Assembly: GCF_003391135.1 (NCBI RefSeq)
Contig: NZ_CP031455.1
Span: forward strand, 6,246,001-6,310,000
Source: Streptoverticillium olivoreticuli subsp. olivoreticuli
GTDB taxonomy: Bacteria > Actinomycetota > Actinomycetes > Streptomycetales > Streptomycetaceae
DNA length: 64,000 nucleotides
Direction of reading: 5' to 3'
Below the pieces are notes generated by a model, which did not search any database, was not told the origin of the DNA, and worked only from the letters and a program-made list of their open reading frames with translations. This document shows, one piece after another, positions 36,241-45,269 of this stretch. Position numbers and translations under genes: made by a program. Position 1 is the stretch's first letter, and each line of letters opens with the position of its first letter.

Positions 36241-37257
36241 CTAGAACTCGTCGTCGAAGGAGACCGAGCCCTCGACCGCCACCTGGTACGCGGACGCGCG
36301 GCGCTCGAAGAAGTTGGTCAGCTCCTGGACGTTCTGCAGCTCCATGAAGGAGAACGGGTTCTCCGAGCCGTAGACCGGGGCGAAGCCGAGGCGCTGGAGG
36401 CGCTGGTCGGCGACGCACTGGAGGTACTCGCGCATGGACTCGGTGTTCATGCCCGGCAGGCCCTCGCCGCACAGGTCGCGGCCGAACTGCAGCTCCGCCT
36501 CGACGGCCTCCCGCAGCATGTCGGTGACCTGCTGCTGGAGCTCGTCGTCGAAGAGGTCGGGCTCCTCCTGGCGGACCGTGTCCACGACCTCGAACGCGAA
36601 GTTCATGTGCATGGTCTCGTCACGGAACACCCAGTTGGTGCCGGTGGCCAGGCCGTGCAGCAGACCGCGCGAGCGGAACCAGTAGACGTACGCGAAGGCG
36701 CCGTAGAAGAACAGCCCCTCGATGCACGCCGCGAAGCAGATCAGGTTGAGCAGGAAGCGACGGCGGTCGGCCTTCGTCTCCAGCCGGTCCAGCTTCTCGA
36801 CCTCGTTGATCCACTTGAAGCAGAACTGGGCCTTCTCGCGGATCGACGGGATGTTCTCCACCGCGTCGAAGGCGGCGGCACGGTCGTCCGGGTCGGGGAG
36901 GTAGGTGTCCAGCAGCGTCAGATAGAACTGGACGTGCACGGCCTCCTCGAAGAGCTGCCGCGACAGGTACAGCCGCGCCTCGGGGGAGTTGATGTGCTTG
37001 TACAGCGTCAGCACGAGGTTGTTCGCCACGATCGAGTCACCGGTCGCGAAGAACGCGACCAGGCGGCCGATCATGTGCTGCTCACCCGGGGACAGCTTCG
37101 CCAGGTCGGCGACGTCGGAGTGGAGGTCGACCTCCTCGACGGTCCAGGTGTTCTTGATCGCGTCGCGGTAGCGGTCGTAGAAGTCCGGGTACCGCATCGG
37201 GCGCAGGGTCAGCTCGAAGCCCGGGTCCAGCAGGTTCTTCTGTTCAGCGGTCGACAT
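36241..37257 (-). CDS. nrdB: Class Ia ribonucleotide reductase beta subunit
   Basis: A 338-residue radical subunit. Di-iron ligands and radical Tyr: FEEAVHVQFY (Glu, His, and Tyr four residues after His), IEGLFFYGAF, and FRDETMHMNF. It supplies the tyrosyl radical to NrdA for oxygen-dependent deoxyribonucleotide synthesis. The start overlaps the nrdA stop by one base (TAATG). The AraC-type nrdS found after nrdB in S. coelicolor is absent: def follows directly on the other strand. Confidence 0.95.
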   Translation of the reverse strand: MSTAEQKNLLDPGFELTLRPMRYPDFYDRYRDAIKNTWTVEEVDLHSDVADLAKLSPGEQHMIGRLVAFFATGDSIVANNLVLTLYKHINSPEARLYLSRQLFEEAVHVQFYLTLLDTYLPDPDDRAAAFDAVENIPSIREKAQFCFKWINEVEKLDRLETKADRRRFLLNLICFAACIEGLFFYGAFAYVYWFRSRGLLHGLATGTNWVFRDETMHMNFAFEVVDTVRQEEPDLFDDELQQQVTDMLREAVEAELQFGRDLCGEGLPGMNTESMREYLQCVADQRLQRLGFAPVYGSENPFSFMELQNVQELTNFFERRASAYQVAVEGSVSFDDEF

Positions 37258-39635
37258 TACTGGCAGGCCTCGCAGGACTCGGGGTTCTCAAGGGAGCAGG
37301 CGACGGCGTCGGCGTCGGGCACGGCCTGCTGCACGGGGACGGTGGCGGCGGCACCGGCGGAGCGCGCGATCCGGGTGGCCGGGCGCGAGCGCAGGTAGTA
37401 CGTCGTCTTGATGCCCTGCTTCCAGGCGTACGCGTACATCGAGCTGAGCTTGCCGATGGTGGGCGACGCCATGAAGAGGTTCAGCGACTGGCTCTGGTCC
37501 AGGTACGGCGTACGGGCCGCGGCCATGTCGATCAGGAAGCGCTGCGGGATCTCCCAGGCGGTGCGGTAGAGGTCGCGCACCTCCTTGGGGATCCACTGCA
37601 TGTCCTGGATCGAGCCGTTGGCGTCGGTCATCGCGTCACGCGTGGTGCGGTCCCACACGCCGAGCTTCTTCAGGTCCTCCACCAGGTAGGTGTTGACCTG
37701 GAGGAACTCACCGCTGAGGGTCTCGCGCTTGAAGAGGTTGGAGACCTGCGGCTCGATGCACTCGTACACGCCCGCGATGGACGCGATGGTGGCCGTCGGC
37801 GCGATCGCCAGCAGCAGCGAGTTGCGCATGCCGACCTGGGCGATGCGGGCGCGCAGCGCGTCCCAGCGGCCGGCCCAGCGCTGCTCGGCGTTCGGGTAGT
37901 GGTCCGGGTGCAGCACGCCGCGGGCGGTGCGGGTCGCGGACCAGGCCGGGTGCGGGCCGTGCCGCTCGGCGAGGTCGGCGGACGCCTCGTAGGCCGCGAG
38001 CATGATCCGCTCGGAGATCCGGGTGGACAGCTCCTTCGCCTCGGGGGAGTCGAAGGGCAGCCGCAGCCGGAAGAAGACGTCCTGGAGGCCCATCAGGCCC
38101 AGGCCCACCGGGCGCCAGCGGCTGTTGGAGTTCCCGGCCTGCTCGGTCGGGTAGAAGTTGATGTCCACGACGCGGTCGAGGAACGTCACGGCCGTACGGA
38201 CCGTACGGTCGAGCTTCTCCCAGTCCATCTCGCCGTCGGTGCCCAGGTGCTGGGCCAGGTTGACCGAGCCGAGGTTGCAGACGGCCGTCTCGCCGTCGTC
38301 GGTGACCTCGAGGATCTCGGTGCAGAGGTTCGAGGAGTGGACGACCTTGCCGGGCTCGGCGGTCTGGTTCGCGGTGCGGTTGGACGCGTCCTTGAAGGTC
38401 ATCCAGCCGTTGCCGGTCTGCGCGAGGGTGCGCATCATCCGGGAGTACAGCACCCGCGCGGGGATCTGCTTGACGGCCTTGCCCGCGGCCTCGTAGGCGC
38501 GGTACGCGGCGTCGAACTCGTCGCCGTAGAGGTCGACCAGGTCGGGCGTGTCCGCCGGGGAGAACAGCGACCAGTCGGCGTCCGCCTCCACGCGGCGCAT
38601 GAACTCGTCCGGGATCCAGTGCGCGGTGTTGAGGTTGTGCGTGCGGCGGGCCTCCTCACCGGTGTTGTCGCGGAGCTCCAGGAACTCCTCGATGTCCGCG
38701 TGCCAGGTCTCCAGGTAGACACAGGCCGCGCCCTTGCGCCGGCCGCCCTGGTTGACCGCCGCGACGGAGGCGTCGAGCGTGCGCAGGAACGGCACGATGC
38801 CGTTGGAGTGCCCGTTGGTGCCCCGGATCAGCGAGCCGCGCGAGCGGATGCGGCTGTAGGACAGGCCGATGCCGCCGGCGTGCTTCGACAGGCGCGCCAC
38901 CTGGTGGTAGCGGTCGTAGATCGAGTCCAGCTCGTCCAGCGGGGAGTCCAGCAGGTAGCAGGACGACATCTGCGGGTGGCGGGTGCCGGAGTTGAAGAGC
39001 GTGGGGGAGGAGGGCAGGTACGAGAGGGTGCTCGTCAGCCGGTACAGCTCGGCGACGTCCTCCAGGGCCTGCTTCGTGTGGTTCTCGGCCAGGCCGCAGG
39101 CCACGCGCAGCAGGAAGTGCTGCGGGGTCTCGATGACCTGCCGGGTGATCGGGTGGCGCAGCAGGTAGCGGCTGTGCAGCGTGCGCAGGCCGAAGTAGCC
39201 GAAGCGGTCGTCCGCGCCGTCGAGCAGGGCCGCGTCGACGAGGGAGTCCAGCCGCTCGGCGTGGGTCGTGACGAAGGCGGCGGTGTCGTCCGCGATCAGG
39301 CCCTCGCGGTGCCCGGTCGCGACGGACGCGGAGAAGGAGAGCGCGCCCTGTCCGGCGGCCTCTTCGGCGATGGCGAGGGTGAGCAGCCGGGCGGCGAGCT
39401 TGGAGTACTCGGGCTCCTCGGCGATCAGACCGGCGGCGGCCTCGGTGGCCAGGGACCGCAGTTCGGCCTCGTCCGAGCCCGGGTGGCGGCCCCGCAGCGC
39501 GGCGGCGGCGACCTTTCCGGGGTCGGTGGCGGGCAGATCGGCGGTGAGGTCGGTCAGGGTGCGCAGCAGCGCGGTCCCGGGGCCGCCGGTCGCTTCCGCG
39601 GACGCTGAGACCGGATCGGCGGGCGCGATGGTCAC
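37257..39635 (-). CDS. nrdA: Class Ia ribonucleotide reductase alpha subunit
   Basis: A 792-residue catalytic subunit reducing ribonucleoside diphosphates. Visible: MSSCYLLDSPLDE (active-site Cys), HSSNLCTEILE (loop with NxCxE), the YxY-type end of the barrel, and the C-terminal redox CEACQ. GTG start at 39635 follows GGGAG; the longer frame upstream crosses the riboswitch and is not coding. Expression is expected to be blocked by cobalamin (riboswitch) and by NrdR, leaving the B12-dependent class II enzyme in charge when B12 is available. Confidence 0.95.
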   Translation of the reverse strand: MTIAPADPVSASAEATGGPGTALLRTLTDLTADLPATDPGKVAAAALRGRHPGSDEAELRSLATEAAAGLIAEEPEYSKLAARLLTLAIAEEAAGQGALSFSASVATGHREGLIADDTAAFVTTHAERLDSLVDAALLDGADDRFGYFGLRTLHSRYLLRHPITRQVIETPQHFLLRVACGLAENHTKQALEDVAELYRLTSTLSYLPSSPTLFNSGTRHPQMSSCYLLDSPLDELDSIYDRYHQVARLSKHAGGIGLSYSRIRSRGSLIRGTNGHSNGIVPFLRTLDASVAAVNQGGRRKGAACVYLETWHADIEEFLELRDNTGEEARRTHNLNTAHWIPDEFMRRVEADADWSLFSPADTPDLVDLYGDEFDAAYRAYEAAGKAVKQIPARVLYSRMMRTLAQTGNGWMTFKDASNRTANQTAEPGKVVHSSNLCTEILEVTDDGETAVCNLGSVNLAQHLGTDGEMDWEKLDRTVRTAVTFLDRVVDINFYPTEQAGNSNSRWRPVGLGLMGLQDVFFRLRLPFDSPEAKELSTRISERIMLAAYEASADLAERHGPHPAWSATRTARGVLHPDHYPNAEQRWAGRWDALRARIAQVGMRNSLLLAIAPTATIASIAGVYECIEPQVSNLFKRETLSGEFLQVNTYLVEDLKKLGVWDRTTRDAMTDANGSIQDMQWIPKEVRDLYRTAWEIPQRFLIDMAAARTPYLDQSQSLNLFMASPTIGKLSSMYAYAWKQGIKTTYYLRSRPATRIARSAGAAATVPVQQAVPDADAVACSLENPESCEACQ

Positions 39636-39763
39636 TGAGGCTCTCCCTCGCTCGGCAAAGGGCCGGGCGGGTGGCGCGCGACGGGCGCGTACGGGCATGC
39701 CTCTTTGCACCAGGGCATGCTCGTAGCGTCCATCGGCCCAACCCGCGAGGCCCGGACGAATAC

Positions 39764-39804
39764 AAAACGCCCGGTGCCGGCCGGGGCGGCGCGGCGGTGG
39801 GCGT
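39764..39804 (-). terminator. Candidate riboswitch expression-platform terminator
   Basis: On the minus strand, directly after the cobalamin aptamer, a GC-rich segment opening CGCCC and closing GGGCG is followed by TTTT. It could form the regulated terminator upstream of nrdA. Confidence 0.45.
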
Positions 39805-39905
39805 GCTGTCGGCAGGTACTCGGACTCCTGCATGCGTCATTACGGCATACATGCACCGTTGCGGGACAGTTCCGGATTTCCACCGGATTCCCCTGCGACG
39901 ACAGC
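39800..39905 (-). ncRNA. Cobalamin (B12) riboswitch upstream of nrdAB
   Basis: On the minus strand the conserved aptamer core is clear: GGAATCCGGTGGAAATCCGG, then CTGTCCCGCAACGGT, and further on GGAGTCCGAGTACCTGCC. These are the conserved stretches of the cobalamin aptamer. It lies in the leader of nrdA about 165 nt before the start; in S. coelicolor a B12 riboswitch represses nrdABS. Confidence 0.93.
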
Positions 39906-39912
39906 GAGGACG

Positions 39913-39928
39913 AGCATACATCTAGTGC
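39913..39928 (-). promoter_or_regulatory. NrdR box 2
   Basis: Minus-strand GCACTAGATGTATGCT, 10 of 16 to the NrdR consensus acaCwAtATaTwGtgt with the CTAGATGTA core shared with box 1; its centre is 31 bp from that of box 1, three helical turns. Confidence 0.65.
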
Positions 39929-39943
39929 TGGCCGTCGCATGCA

Positions 39944-39959
39944 CCACCACATCTTGTGT
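39944..39959 (-). promoter_or_regulatory. NrdR box 1
   Basis: Minus-strand ACACAAGATGTGGTGG, 12 of 16 to the NrdR consensus. Tandem boxes on one face of the helix are the normal NrdR arrangement upstream of RNR operons. Confidence 0.72.
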
Positions 39960-40020
39960 CGCGCGGTAATCGGATGGGTCTGAATGTGCTAACAGGGCCT
40001 GGCGGCAAGGGGCATGACGA

Positions 40021-40057
40021 AGGGCCGTCGCGCGCCTGTCCGGCGCGCGACGGCCCT
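40021..40057. terminator. Terminator insulating mctP from nrdA
   Basis: AGGGCCGTCGCGCGCC, TGTCC loop, and its perfect complement: a 16-bp stem about 150 nt downstream of mctP and upstream of the nrdA promoter region. Confidence 0.78.
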
Positions 40058-40155
40058 CGGTGATCCGGCGGGTGGCGGGCCGCCCGGCGGCCCGCCTGGG
40101 GGTGCCCTGAGGGGCGTCTAGGGGTCAAGCACCCGGGCCCCTGGGGTGCGCAATC

Positions 40156-40178
40156 CAGCCCGTCCGGCGTTTGGGGAC
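40156..40178 (+). repeat. Half-copy of the 50-bp palindrome
   Basis: CAGCCCGTCCGGCGTTTG followed by GGGAC matches one arm of the palindrome at 29216 with a single A-to-G change; the other arm is absent. Confidence 0.6.
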
Positions 40179-40206
40179 GCTCCCGCAGGGAGCTCCGCCG
40201 GAGGCG

Positions 40207-41832
40207 TCAGTGCCCCCCGGTTGCCCCCGCCGTCGCCGGCGGCAGCTCCTCCGCCACGCCCGGATCGCCCGCATCCGCCGTGTAATCCGACGGCTTCGTC
40301 TCGTCCACACCATCCCGCACGCCCGTCGCCTTGAACACAAGCGTGAGCACGACGGCCACGATCACATTGAGCGCGAACGCGGTGAGCCCGATGTACCCCT
40401 TCTCCCCGATGAACGGAATCAGGTTGGTATTCCCGAAATGATCCTGTGTGGCACTAGGCGTGTCGTACGCCCGCCATGTCCCGTACGTCATGCCCACCGC
40501 CCAGCCCGCCAGCAGCCCCCACCGATGGAACCAGCGGGTGAAGAGCCCGCCGACGAGCGCCGGCACGGTCTGCAGGATCCAGATGCCACCGAGCAGCTGG
40601 AAATTGATCGCGACCGTCTTGTCCATCGTCAGGACGAAGATCAGGGCGCCGACCTTCACCAGCAGCGAGGCGAGCTTGGAGACCTTGGCCTCGTGCTCGG
40701 GGGAGGCGTCCGGCTTGATGAAGTCCTTGTAGATGTTGCGCGTGAAGAGATTCGCCGCCGCGATCGACATGATGGCCGCCGGCACCAGCGCGCCGATGCC
40801 GATCGCCGCGAAGGCCACGCCCGTGAACCAGTCCGGGAACATGTCCTCGAAGAGCTGCGGAATGGCCAGCTGGCCATTCTTCACCTTGACGCCCGCGGCG
40901 ATCGCCATGAAGCCGAGCATGGCCAGCAGGCCCAGCATCAGCGAGTAGAGCGGCAGGATCGTGGTGTTGCGGCGGATGACGTTGCGGCTCTTGCTGGAGA
41001 GGACCGCGGTCACCGAATGCGGATAGAGGAACAGCGCCATCGCCGAGCCGAGCGCGAGCGTCGCGTACGCCCATTGCGCGTCCGGACCGCTCACCAGGGA
41101 GCCGCGCGGTTTGCCCGTCGCCGGATTCTTCTGGGCGAAGGCGTCACCCGCCTTCGCGAAGATGTGCTCGAAACCCCCCAGCTTGATGGGGATGTAGATG
41201 ATGGCCACGATGATCACTATGTAGATCAGCGCGTCCTTGACGAAGGCGATCAGCGCGGGGGCCCGCAGTCCGGCCGAATACGTATAGGCCGCGAGCACGC
41301 CGAACGCGATGAGCAGCGGCAGGTCCTTCATGAACCAGTTGGACCCGCCACCGACCCCCAGCACGTCCAGTACGGCCTGGATGCCGACGAGCTGGAGCGC
41401 GATGTACGGCATGGTCGCGAGAAGTCCGGTCAGCGCCAGGGCCAGTGAGAGCCCCTTCGAACCGAACCGCCCGCGGACGAAGTCCGAGGACGTCACATAG
41501 CCGTGCTTGTGCGCCACCGACCACAGGCGGGGCAGGAAGGTGAACACCAGCGGATAACAGAGGATCGTGTACGGCACCGCGAAGAATCCCGCCGCGCCGC
41601 CCGCGTAGATGGCCGCCGGCACGGCGACGAAGGTGTACGCGGTATAGAGGTCGCCGCCCAGCAGGAACCACGTTATCCAGGTGCCGAACGAACGGCCGCC
41701 CAGTCCCCACTCGTCGAGGTTGTCCGCGTTCTCCGCCCGCCGCCAGCGCGAGGCGACGAATCCCATGACCGTGACGACCAGGAAGAAGAAGATGAACACG
41801 GCGAGTGCCACGCCGTTCACGCCGTCCTTCAT
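40207..41832 (-). CDS. mctP: Sodium:solute symporter family monocarboxylate permease (MctP)
   Basis: A 541-residue permease with about 13 membrane helices. The N-terminal region (ENADNLDEWGLGGRSFGTWITWFLLGGDLYTAYTF) is typical of SSS transporters of the MctP group, which take up lactate, pyruvate and alanine. The Ala/Pro/Gly tail is short. Its start overlaps the DUF3311 gene stop by 4 nt (ATGA), the standard two-gene arrangement in Streptomyces. Confidence 0.9.
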   Translation of the reverse strand: MKDGVNGVALAVFIFFFLVVTVMGFVASRWRRAENADNLDEWGLGGRSFGTWITWFLLGGDLYTAYTFVAVPAAIYAGGAAGFFAVPYTILCYPLVFTFLPRLWSVAHKHGYVTSSDFVRGRFGSKGLSLALALTGLLATMPYIALQLVGIQAVLDVLGVGGGSNWFMKDLPLLIAFGVLAAYTYSAGLRAPALIAFVKDALIYIVIIVAIIYIPIKLGGFEHIFAKAGDAFAQKNPATGKPRGSLVSGPDAQWAYATLALGSAMALFLYPHSVTAVLSSKSRNVIRRNTTILPLYSLMLGLLAMLGFMAIAAGVKVKNGQLAIPQLFEDMFPDWFTGVAFAAIGIGALVPAAIMSIAAANLFTRNIYKDFIKPDASPEHEAKVSKLASLLVKVGALIFVLTMDKTVAINFQLLGGIWILQTVPALVGGLFTRWFHRWGLLAGWAVGMTYGTWRAYDTPSATQDHFGNTNLIPFIGEKGYIGLTAFALNVIVAVVLTLVFKATGVRDGVDETKPSDYTADAGDPGVAEELPPATAGATGGH

Positions 41833-42107
41833 GCCCGCTCACCCGCTTCCGCCTTATGGGCCCGCTCGTGGCGGCGCACGATGACGTACGCGATGACGGT
41901 GAGCCCGGTGGATATCGGCACCCAGGCCATCTGGTACCAGTAGAAGAACGGAATGCCGATGAACGTGGGCGTGAGCCGGGCATAGGAGCCGACCCACAGC
42001 ATCGCGACGAAGGGGATGGCGAGACACACCCCCGCCACGATCATCGGCACCGTGACGACTGCAGCCCTGCGGCCGCTCTCCGGTGGTTCCATCGGTGGTT
42101 CGGTCAT
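41829..42107 (-). CDS. DUF3311 small membrane protein, partner of MctP
   Basis: A 92-residue protein with two hydrophobic helices (VPMIVAGVCLAIPFVAMLWV; PISTGLTVIAYVIV). DUF3311 proteins precede and overlap SSS permease genes and are thought to be accessory subunits. ATG at 42107 was chosen for the AAGGGGGAG site eight bases upstream, rather than 42134. Confidence 0.85.
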   Translation of the reverse strand: MTEPPMEPPESGRRAAVVTVPMIVAGVCLAIPFVAMLWVGSYARLTPTFIGIPFFYWYQMAWVPISTGLTVIAYVIVRRHERAHKAEAGERA

Positions 42108-42208
42108 GGTGGCGACTCCCCCTTTGGTGATCACTGCGTGATGCGCAGGAAATCTAGGTCAGGGTCCTGCTGGGCGTCACCCCCTGTCCGCATATCGGTA
42201 TGACAACG

Positions 42209-43078
42209 TCATCCGGCGGGCCGTGCCTGTACGTACGCCTCCAGCGAGGCTCGAACGGCGCTCATGCCGCGCCGAGTTGCTGCCACCGCCCCGGAAGCGT
42301 CGCTTCCGGCCGTCTCCAAACGGCAGTCACGGCACTCGGTTTCATCGGCGACGGGCCGGATCACGCGGCCACAGCCACCGCCGCACGCGCGCAGGGGGTT
42401 GGGGCGCGGCGCGGGCTCGGGAGCCGGTTCCGGCATCTTCCGCGTGAGCCGGTCGCGAAGGATCCCGACGGGGGAGCGGACGGGCTCCGGCAGCCCGTCG
42501 GTGAGCGCCTCCCGCATCTCCGAGAGCGTGGCCCCGCGCGACAGCCACTCCCCGGCGAGCGGCGCGAGCTCTTTCAGATCCCGCCCGGAAATCCGCAACC
42601 GCCGCTCCGCGTGGCACACCGCGACGAGCGCCCGCGCCCCACGCTCGGCGAGCGGGTGGGAGGTGTTCTCCCCGGTGTTCTCTTCTTGGGAACGACCGAC
42701 GACCGGGCGACTCGGCTCACCGACGGCCGGTCGCGCGTCACCCGGTGGCGTGATCCCGTCCCGCACAGCGAGCGCCTGCTCCTCCGACAACGGCACGTTG
42801 GACACCAACTGCCGCGTCCTCCACAGCCCTCCGGCCCCCTGCCCCCGCCACTCGTGGAAGTACCCCTCGGCGGCCAACTCCCGCTTGGCGCGGGTGAACG
42901 CGGTCTTCTTGATCCCGGCCTGCTCGGCGGTCTTCGACAGCCTCTGATCGACGCCGTCGGGGAGCGAGAGCTGCCAGGTGAGGAGACGGACGGCGTCGGA
43001 GGAGAGTCGGGGGTGGCGGATGATCTCGTTGGGGATCTGCGAGAAGAAGCGTGCGGGGGCGATAGCATGCTTGAGCAT
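42209..43078 (-). CDS. Helix-turn-helix protein with C-terminal zinc ribbon (plasmid-type accessory protein)
   Basis: A 289-residue protein. Residues about 1-75 are a winged-helix domain (NEIIRHPRLSSDAVRLLTW, KTAEQAGIKKTAFTRAKREL) as in replication/regulatory proteins of actinobacterial mobile elements. The C-terminus has a C-X3-C-X14-C-X2-C zinc-ribbon (ACGGGCGRV, ECRDC). The ATG at 43078 (MLKHAIAPARFF) follows family usage; the longer frame upstream is a shadow of the HAD gene. It marks the left edge of the accessory island. The exact role is unknown. Confidence 0.7.
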   Translation of the reverse strand: MLKHAIAPARFFSQIPNEIIRHPRLSSDAVRLLTWQLSLPDGVDQRLSKTAEQAGIKKTAFTRAKRELAAEGYFHEWRGQGAGGLWRTRQLVSNVPLSEEQALAVRDGITPPGDARPAVGEPSRPVVGRSQEENTGENTSHPLAERGARALVAVCHAERRLRISGRDLKELAPLAGEWLSRGATLSEMREALTDGLPEPVRSPVGILRDRLTRKMPEPAPEPAPRPNPLRACGGGCGRVIRPVADETECRDCRLETAGSDASGAVAATRRGMSAVRASLEAYVQARPAG

Positions 43079-43270
43079 TTGCTGGGAGGGCCTTACTCCT
43101 GGTGGGTGTAGACCCCCTTCGCTGGTTGCACCCGGCGTGGGGGGTCGTTTTCGTGTGAGCGACGGTAGCCCAGCGCGGAGCAACTTCCCTGGCGCTTCAG
43201 GAAAGTTGATCCCTTCGAGTGGATGTGCGGCCCTTGTTCCGGGCCGTTGCCCATGCCTTACTCTGCCGTC

Positions 43271-43933
43271 ATGATTCGTGCAGTGGTATTCGATGTCGGC
43301 GAGTGCCTTGTGGATGAGACTCGTGAGTACGGGACCTGGGCCGACTGGCTGGGTGTGCCAAGGCATACGTTCGCCGCGATGTTCGGCGCCGTCATTGCTC
43401 AGGGGCGCGACTATCGCGAGACGTTCCAGGAGTTCCGGCGGGGCTTCGACCTGTACGCGGAGCGTGAAAAGCGAGCAGCGGCGGGGCAGCCCGAGCACTT
43501 CGACGAGAAGGATCTCTACCCCGATGTACGGCCCGCTCTCGCCGAGCTCCGTGCCGACGGTCTGTGGCTGGCGATCGCGGGCAATCAGACCGTACGCGCC
43601 GGCGGGATACTGCGGGATCTCTTCACCGCGGATGTCGACCTTATCGGTACGTCGGACGACTGGGGTGCGTCCAAGCCCGATCCCGCCTTCTTCACGCGGG
43701 TGGCAGAGGTCGTGCCGTTTACGGCGGGCGAGATCTTGTACGTTGGCGACCGGATCGACAACGACATTCGTCCAGCCGTCGCCGCGGGCATGAAGACCGC
43801 CCTCATCCGGCGCGGGCCGTGGGGAACCATCCAGCGCAACGACCCTGAAGCGGATCGCCTGACCACCATGCGCCTCGACTCGCTCCTGGAACTTCCCGAA
43901 AAGGTCGCCAAATTCAACGCTGAAGAGCGCTGA
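43271..43933 (+). CDS. HAD family hydrolase
   Basis: A 220-residue HAD phosphatase. Motif I is VVFDVGECLVDE (nucleophile Asp), motif III SKPDPAFF (Lys) and motif IV YVGDRIDNDIRPA. Motif II reads IAGNQ, where Ser or Thr is usual. A helical cap lies between residues 15 and 85. ATG 43271 gives the standard short N-terminus. Its last 20 nt overlap the convergent XRE-TPR gene; the two are often neighbours in Streptomyces. Substrate unknown. Confidence 0.85.
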   Translation: MIRAVVFDVGECLVDETREYGTWADWLGVPRHTFAAMFGAVIAQGRDYRETFQEFRRGFDLYAEREKRAAAGQPEHFDEKDLYPDVRPALAELRADGLWLAIAGNQTVRAGGILRDLFTADVDLIGTSDDWGASKPDPAFFTRVAEVVPFTAGEILYVGDRIDNDIRPAVAAGMKTALIRRGPWGTIQRNDPEADRLTTMRLDSLLELPEKVAKFNAEER

Positions 43934-45191
43934 CCGTCGTTCCCCAGTCGTAAAGGCGGTCGTCCAGATCCCGCACGCAGCGTTCGTGCTGCCAGGGACC
44001 GAGCGCCCGCCGCACCTCCCGCACCCGATCCATACCGGTCGCGTACCACGTTGCGCCAAGCTGATCCAGGGCCCGCCCTGCGTATGCACAGGCTTTCTCG
44101 GGGTCGCTCGCCGCTGCCTCGACCGCTGCGAGATCGCCGAAGACGACGGTGCGTTGCTTGGCCGAGGCGGCGGGCAGCTGATCGAGCACATGCAGAAGGG
44201 TCTCCCGAGCCTGGGGCAGATGCCCCGCCTTCAGCTGGGTGTTGCCCTTGAACGCGGCGAGTCTTGTTTCATCGAACCAGTCGAGCCATTCCGGGGACCG
44301 GTGCTCGGATCCCGCTACCAGAATGTCCTCGCCGTGCCGGATCAGGTGGAGCGCTGTTCGCATATCACCGCACCTGGTCTCGCATTCTGCCTCGACGGCG
44401 TCCAGCCATGCCCAGAATTCCGCGGAGGCCGGGCCGCGGCGGGCGTAGGCACGGGCGGCGACCAGGCGCTCGACTGCTTCGTCCCTCCGCCCGGCCCATC
44501 CGGGAATGAACGCGGTGTGCGCAAGGACAGCACTGCCCAGCAGATGGTCGTCCGCCTCGCCCGCGGCCTGCAGGGCATGCAACAGCGTCTCGCTCGCCTG
44601 ATCCGGTTGCCGTAAGTCGAAGAATTCGATGCGCCCCGCGAGCAGATAGCTCTCGGCCAGCGCCGCCGCGAGAACACGGTGGCAGCTGCCGTTTGTCTGC
44701 GGCAGCAGCGAACAGCCCAGGCGGGTGTGCCCGAGGACAGCGGGATGCAGGGTCGCGGGTGCCACGGACCAGTACAGACGGCGATGGGAAGTCGTCACGG
44801 TCTTGAAGTCGAATCCGACACTCGCAGGCTGAGGCTCGGCACAGGTCTGGGACGGCACTGCGGTCGGGCCGGCCGCGGCAACAGCCCCAACGCCGAGGCG
44901 ATGAGAGAGATGGACCGGTCTCTGCGCGTCGCTCATTCCCCACGGGGGCGTGAATCCGAGCTCTTCGAGCGGTTGCCCCAGAAGATGAACGAGCACCCGG
45001 CCGATGTCGGGTTGCGGCCAGGGTGGCGTGGCAGACTCCCAGCGCCGGACTTGGCGTACGCCCGTACCCACCCCGCGCATCCCGAGCTTGGGCGCCGTGT
45101 CGGCGATGGCGTCCGCAAGGGCTTGTTGCGAGGAGTAACCAGCAGCCATTCGTGCTGATTTGAGGCGGATATTGCCGGATGGTCGCGACAT
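43914..45191 (-). CDS. XRE-family regulator with TPR-like sensor domain
   Basis: A 425-residue protein. N-terminal HTH at residues about 5-75 (RLKSARMAAGYSSQQALADAIAD, VRQVRRWESATPPWPQP) and a long helical TPR-like domain (AAALAESYLLAGRIEFFDL, RRDEAVERLVAARAYARRG, ARETLLHVLDQLPAAS). Large actinobacterial regulators of this layout sense a ligand or peptide through the TPR part. ATG at 45191 with AAGGGG before it. A palindrome about 65-75 bp upstream is a plausible self-operator. It is divergent from the SAHH-like/Nudix operon and convergent with a HAD gene. Confidence 0.82.
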   Translation of the reverse strand: MSRPSGNIRLKSARMAAGYSSQQALADAIADTAPKLGMRGVGTGVRQVRRWESATPPWPQPDIGRVLVHLLGQPLEELGFTPPWGMSDAQRPVHLSHRLGVGAVAAAGPTAVPSQTCAEPQPASVGFDFKTVTTSHRRLYWSVAPATLHPAVLGHTRLGCSLLPQTNGSCHRVLAAALAESYLLAGRIEFFDLRQPDQASETLLHALQAAGEADDHLLGSAVLAHTAFIPGWAGRRDEAVERLVAARAYARRGPASAEFWAWLDAVEAECETRCGDMRTALHLIRHGEDILVAGSEHRSPEWLDWFDETRLAAFKGNTQLKAGHLPQARETLLHVLDQLPAASAKQRTVVFGDLAAVEAAASDPEKACAYAGRALDQLGATWYATGMDRVREVRRALGPWQHERCVRDLDDRLYDWGTTVSALQR

Positions 45192-45233
45192 GGCTCCCCT
45201 TCGGATGCTGCTCTCGGCCACAAGGTACGTCGT

Positions 45234-45269
45234 TTGCACCCGGACGTGCAGTCACCCATGTGGGTGCAA
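45234..45269. promoter_or_regulatory. Nested palindromes, candidate operator of the XRE regulator
   Basis: TTGCACCC (45234-45241) and its exact complement GGGTGCAA (45262-45269) are 20 bases apart. Inside them CACCCATGTGGGTG (45253-45266) is a second palindrome with 6-bp arms. It lies 43-78 bp upstream of the XRE start in the divergent intergenic region. Confidence 0.5.

Noticed and set aside
39636..39833. N-terminal extension of NrdA
   Set aside because: The frame continues upstream without a stop, but it crosses the riboswitch leader; the GTG at 39635 has a ribosome site and gives a normal NrdA length.
42209..44191. 660-codon version of the HTH gene
   Set aside because: The part upstream of 43078 is antisense to the HAD phosphatase and has no motifs.
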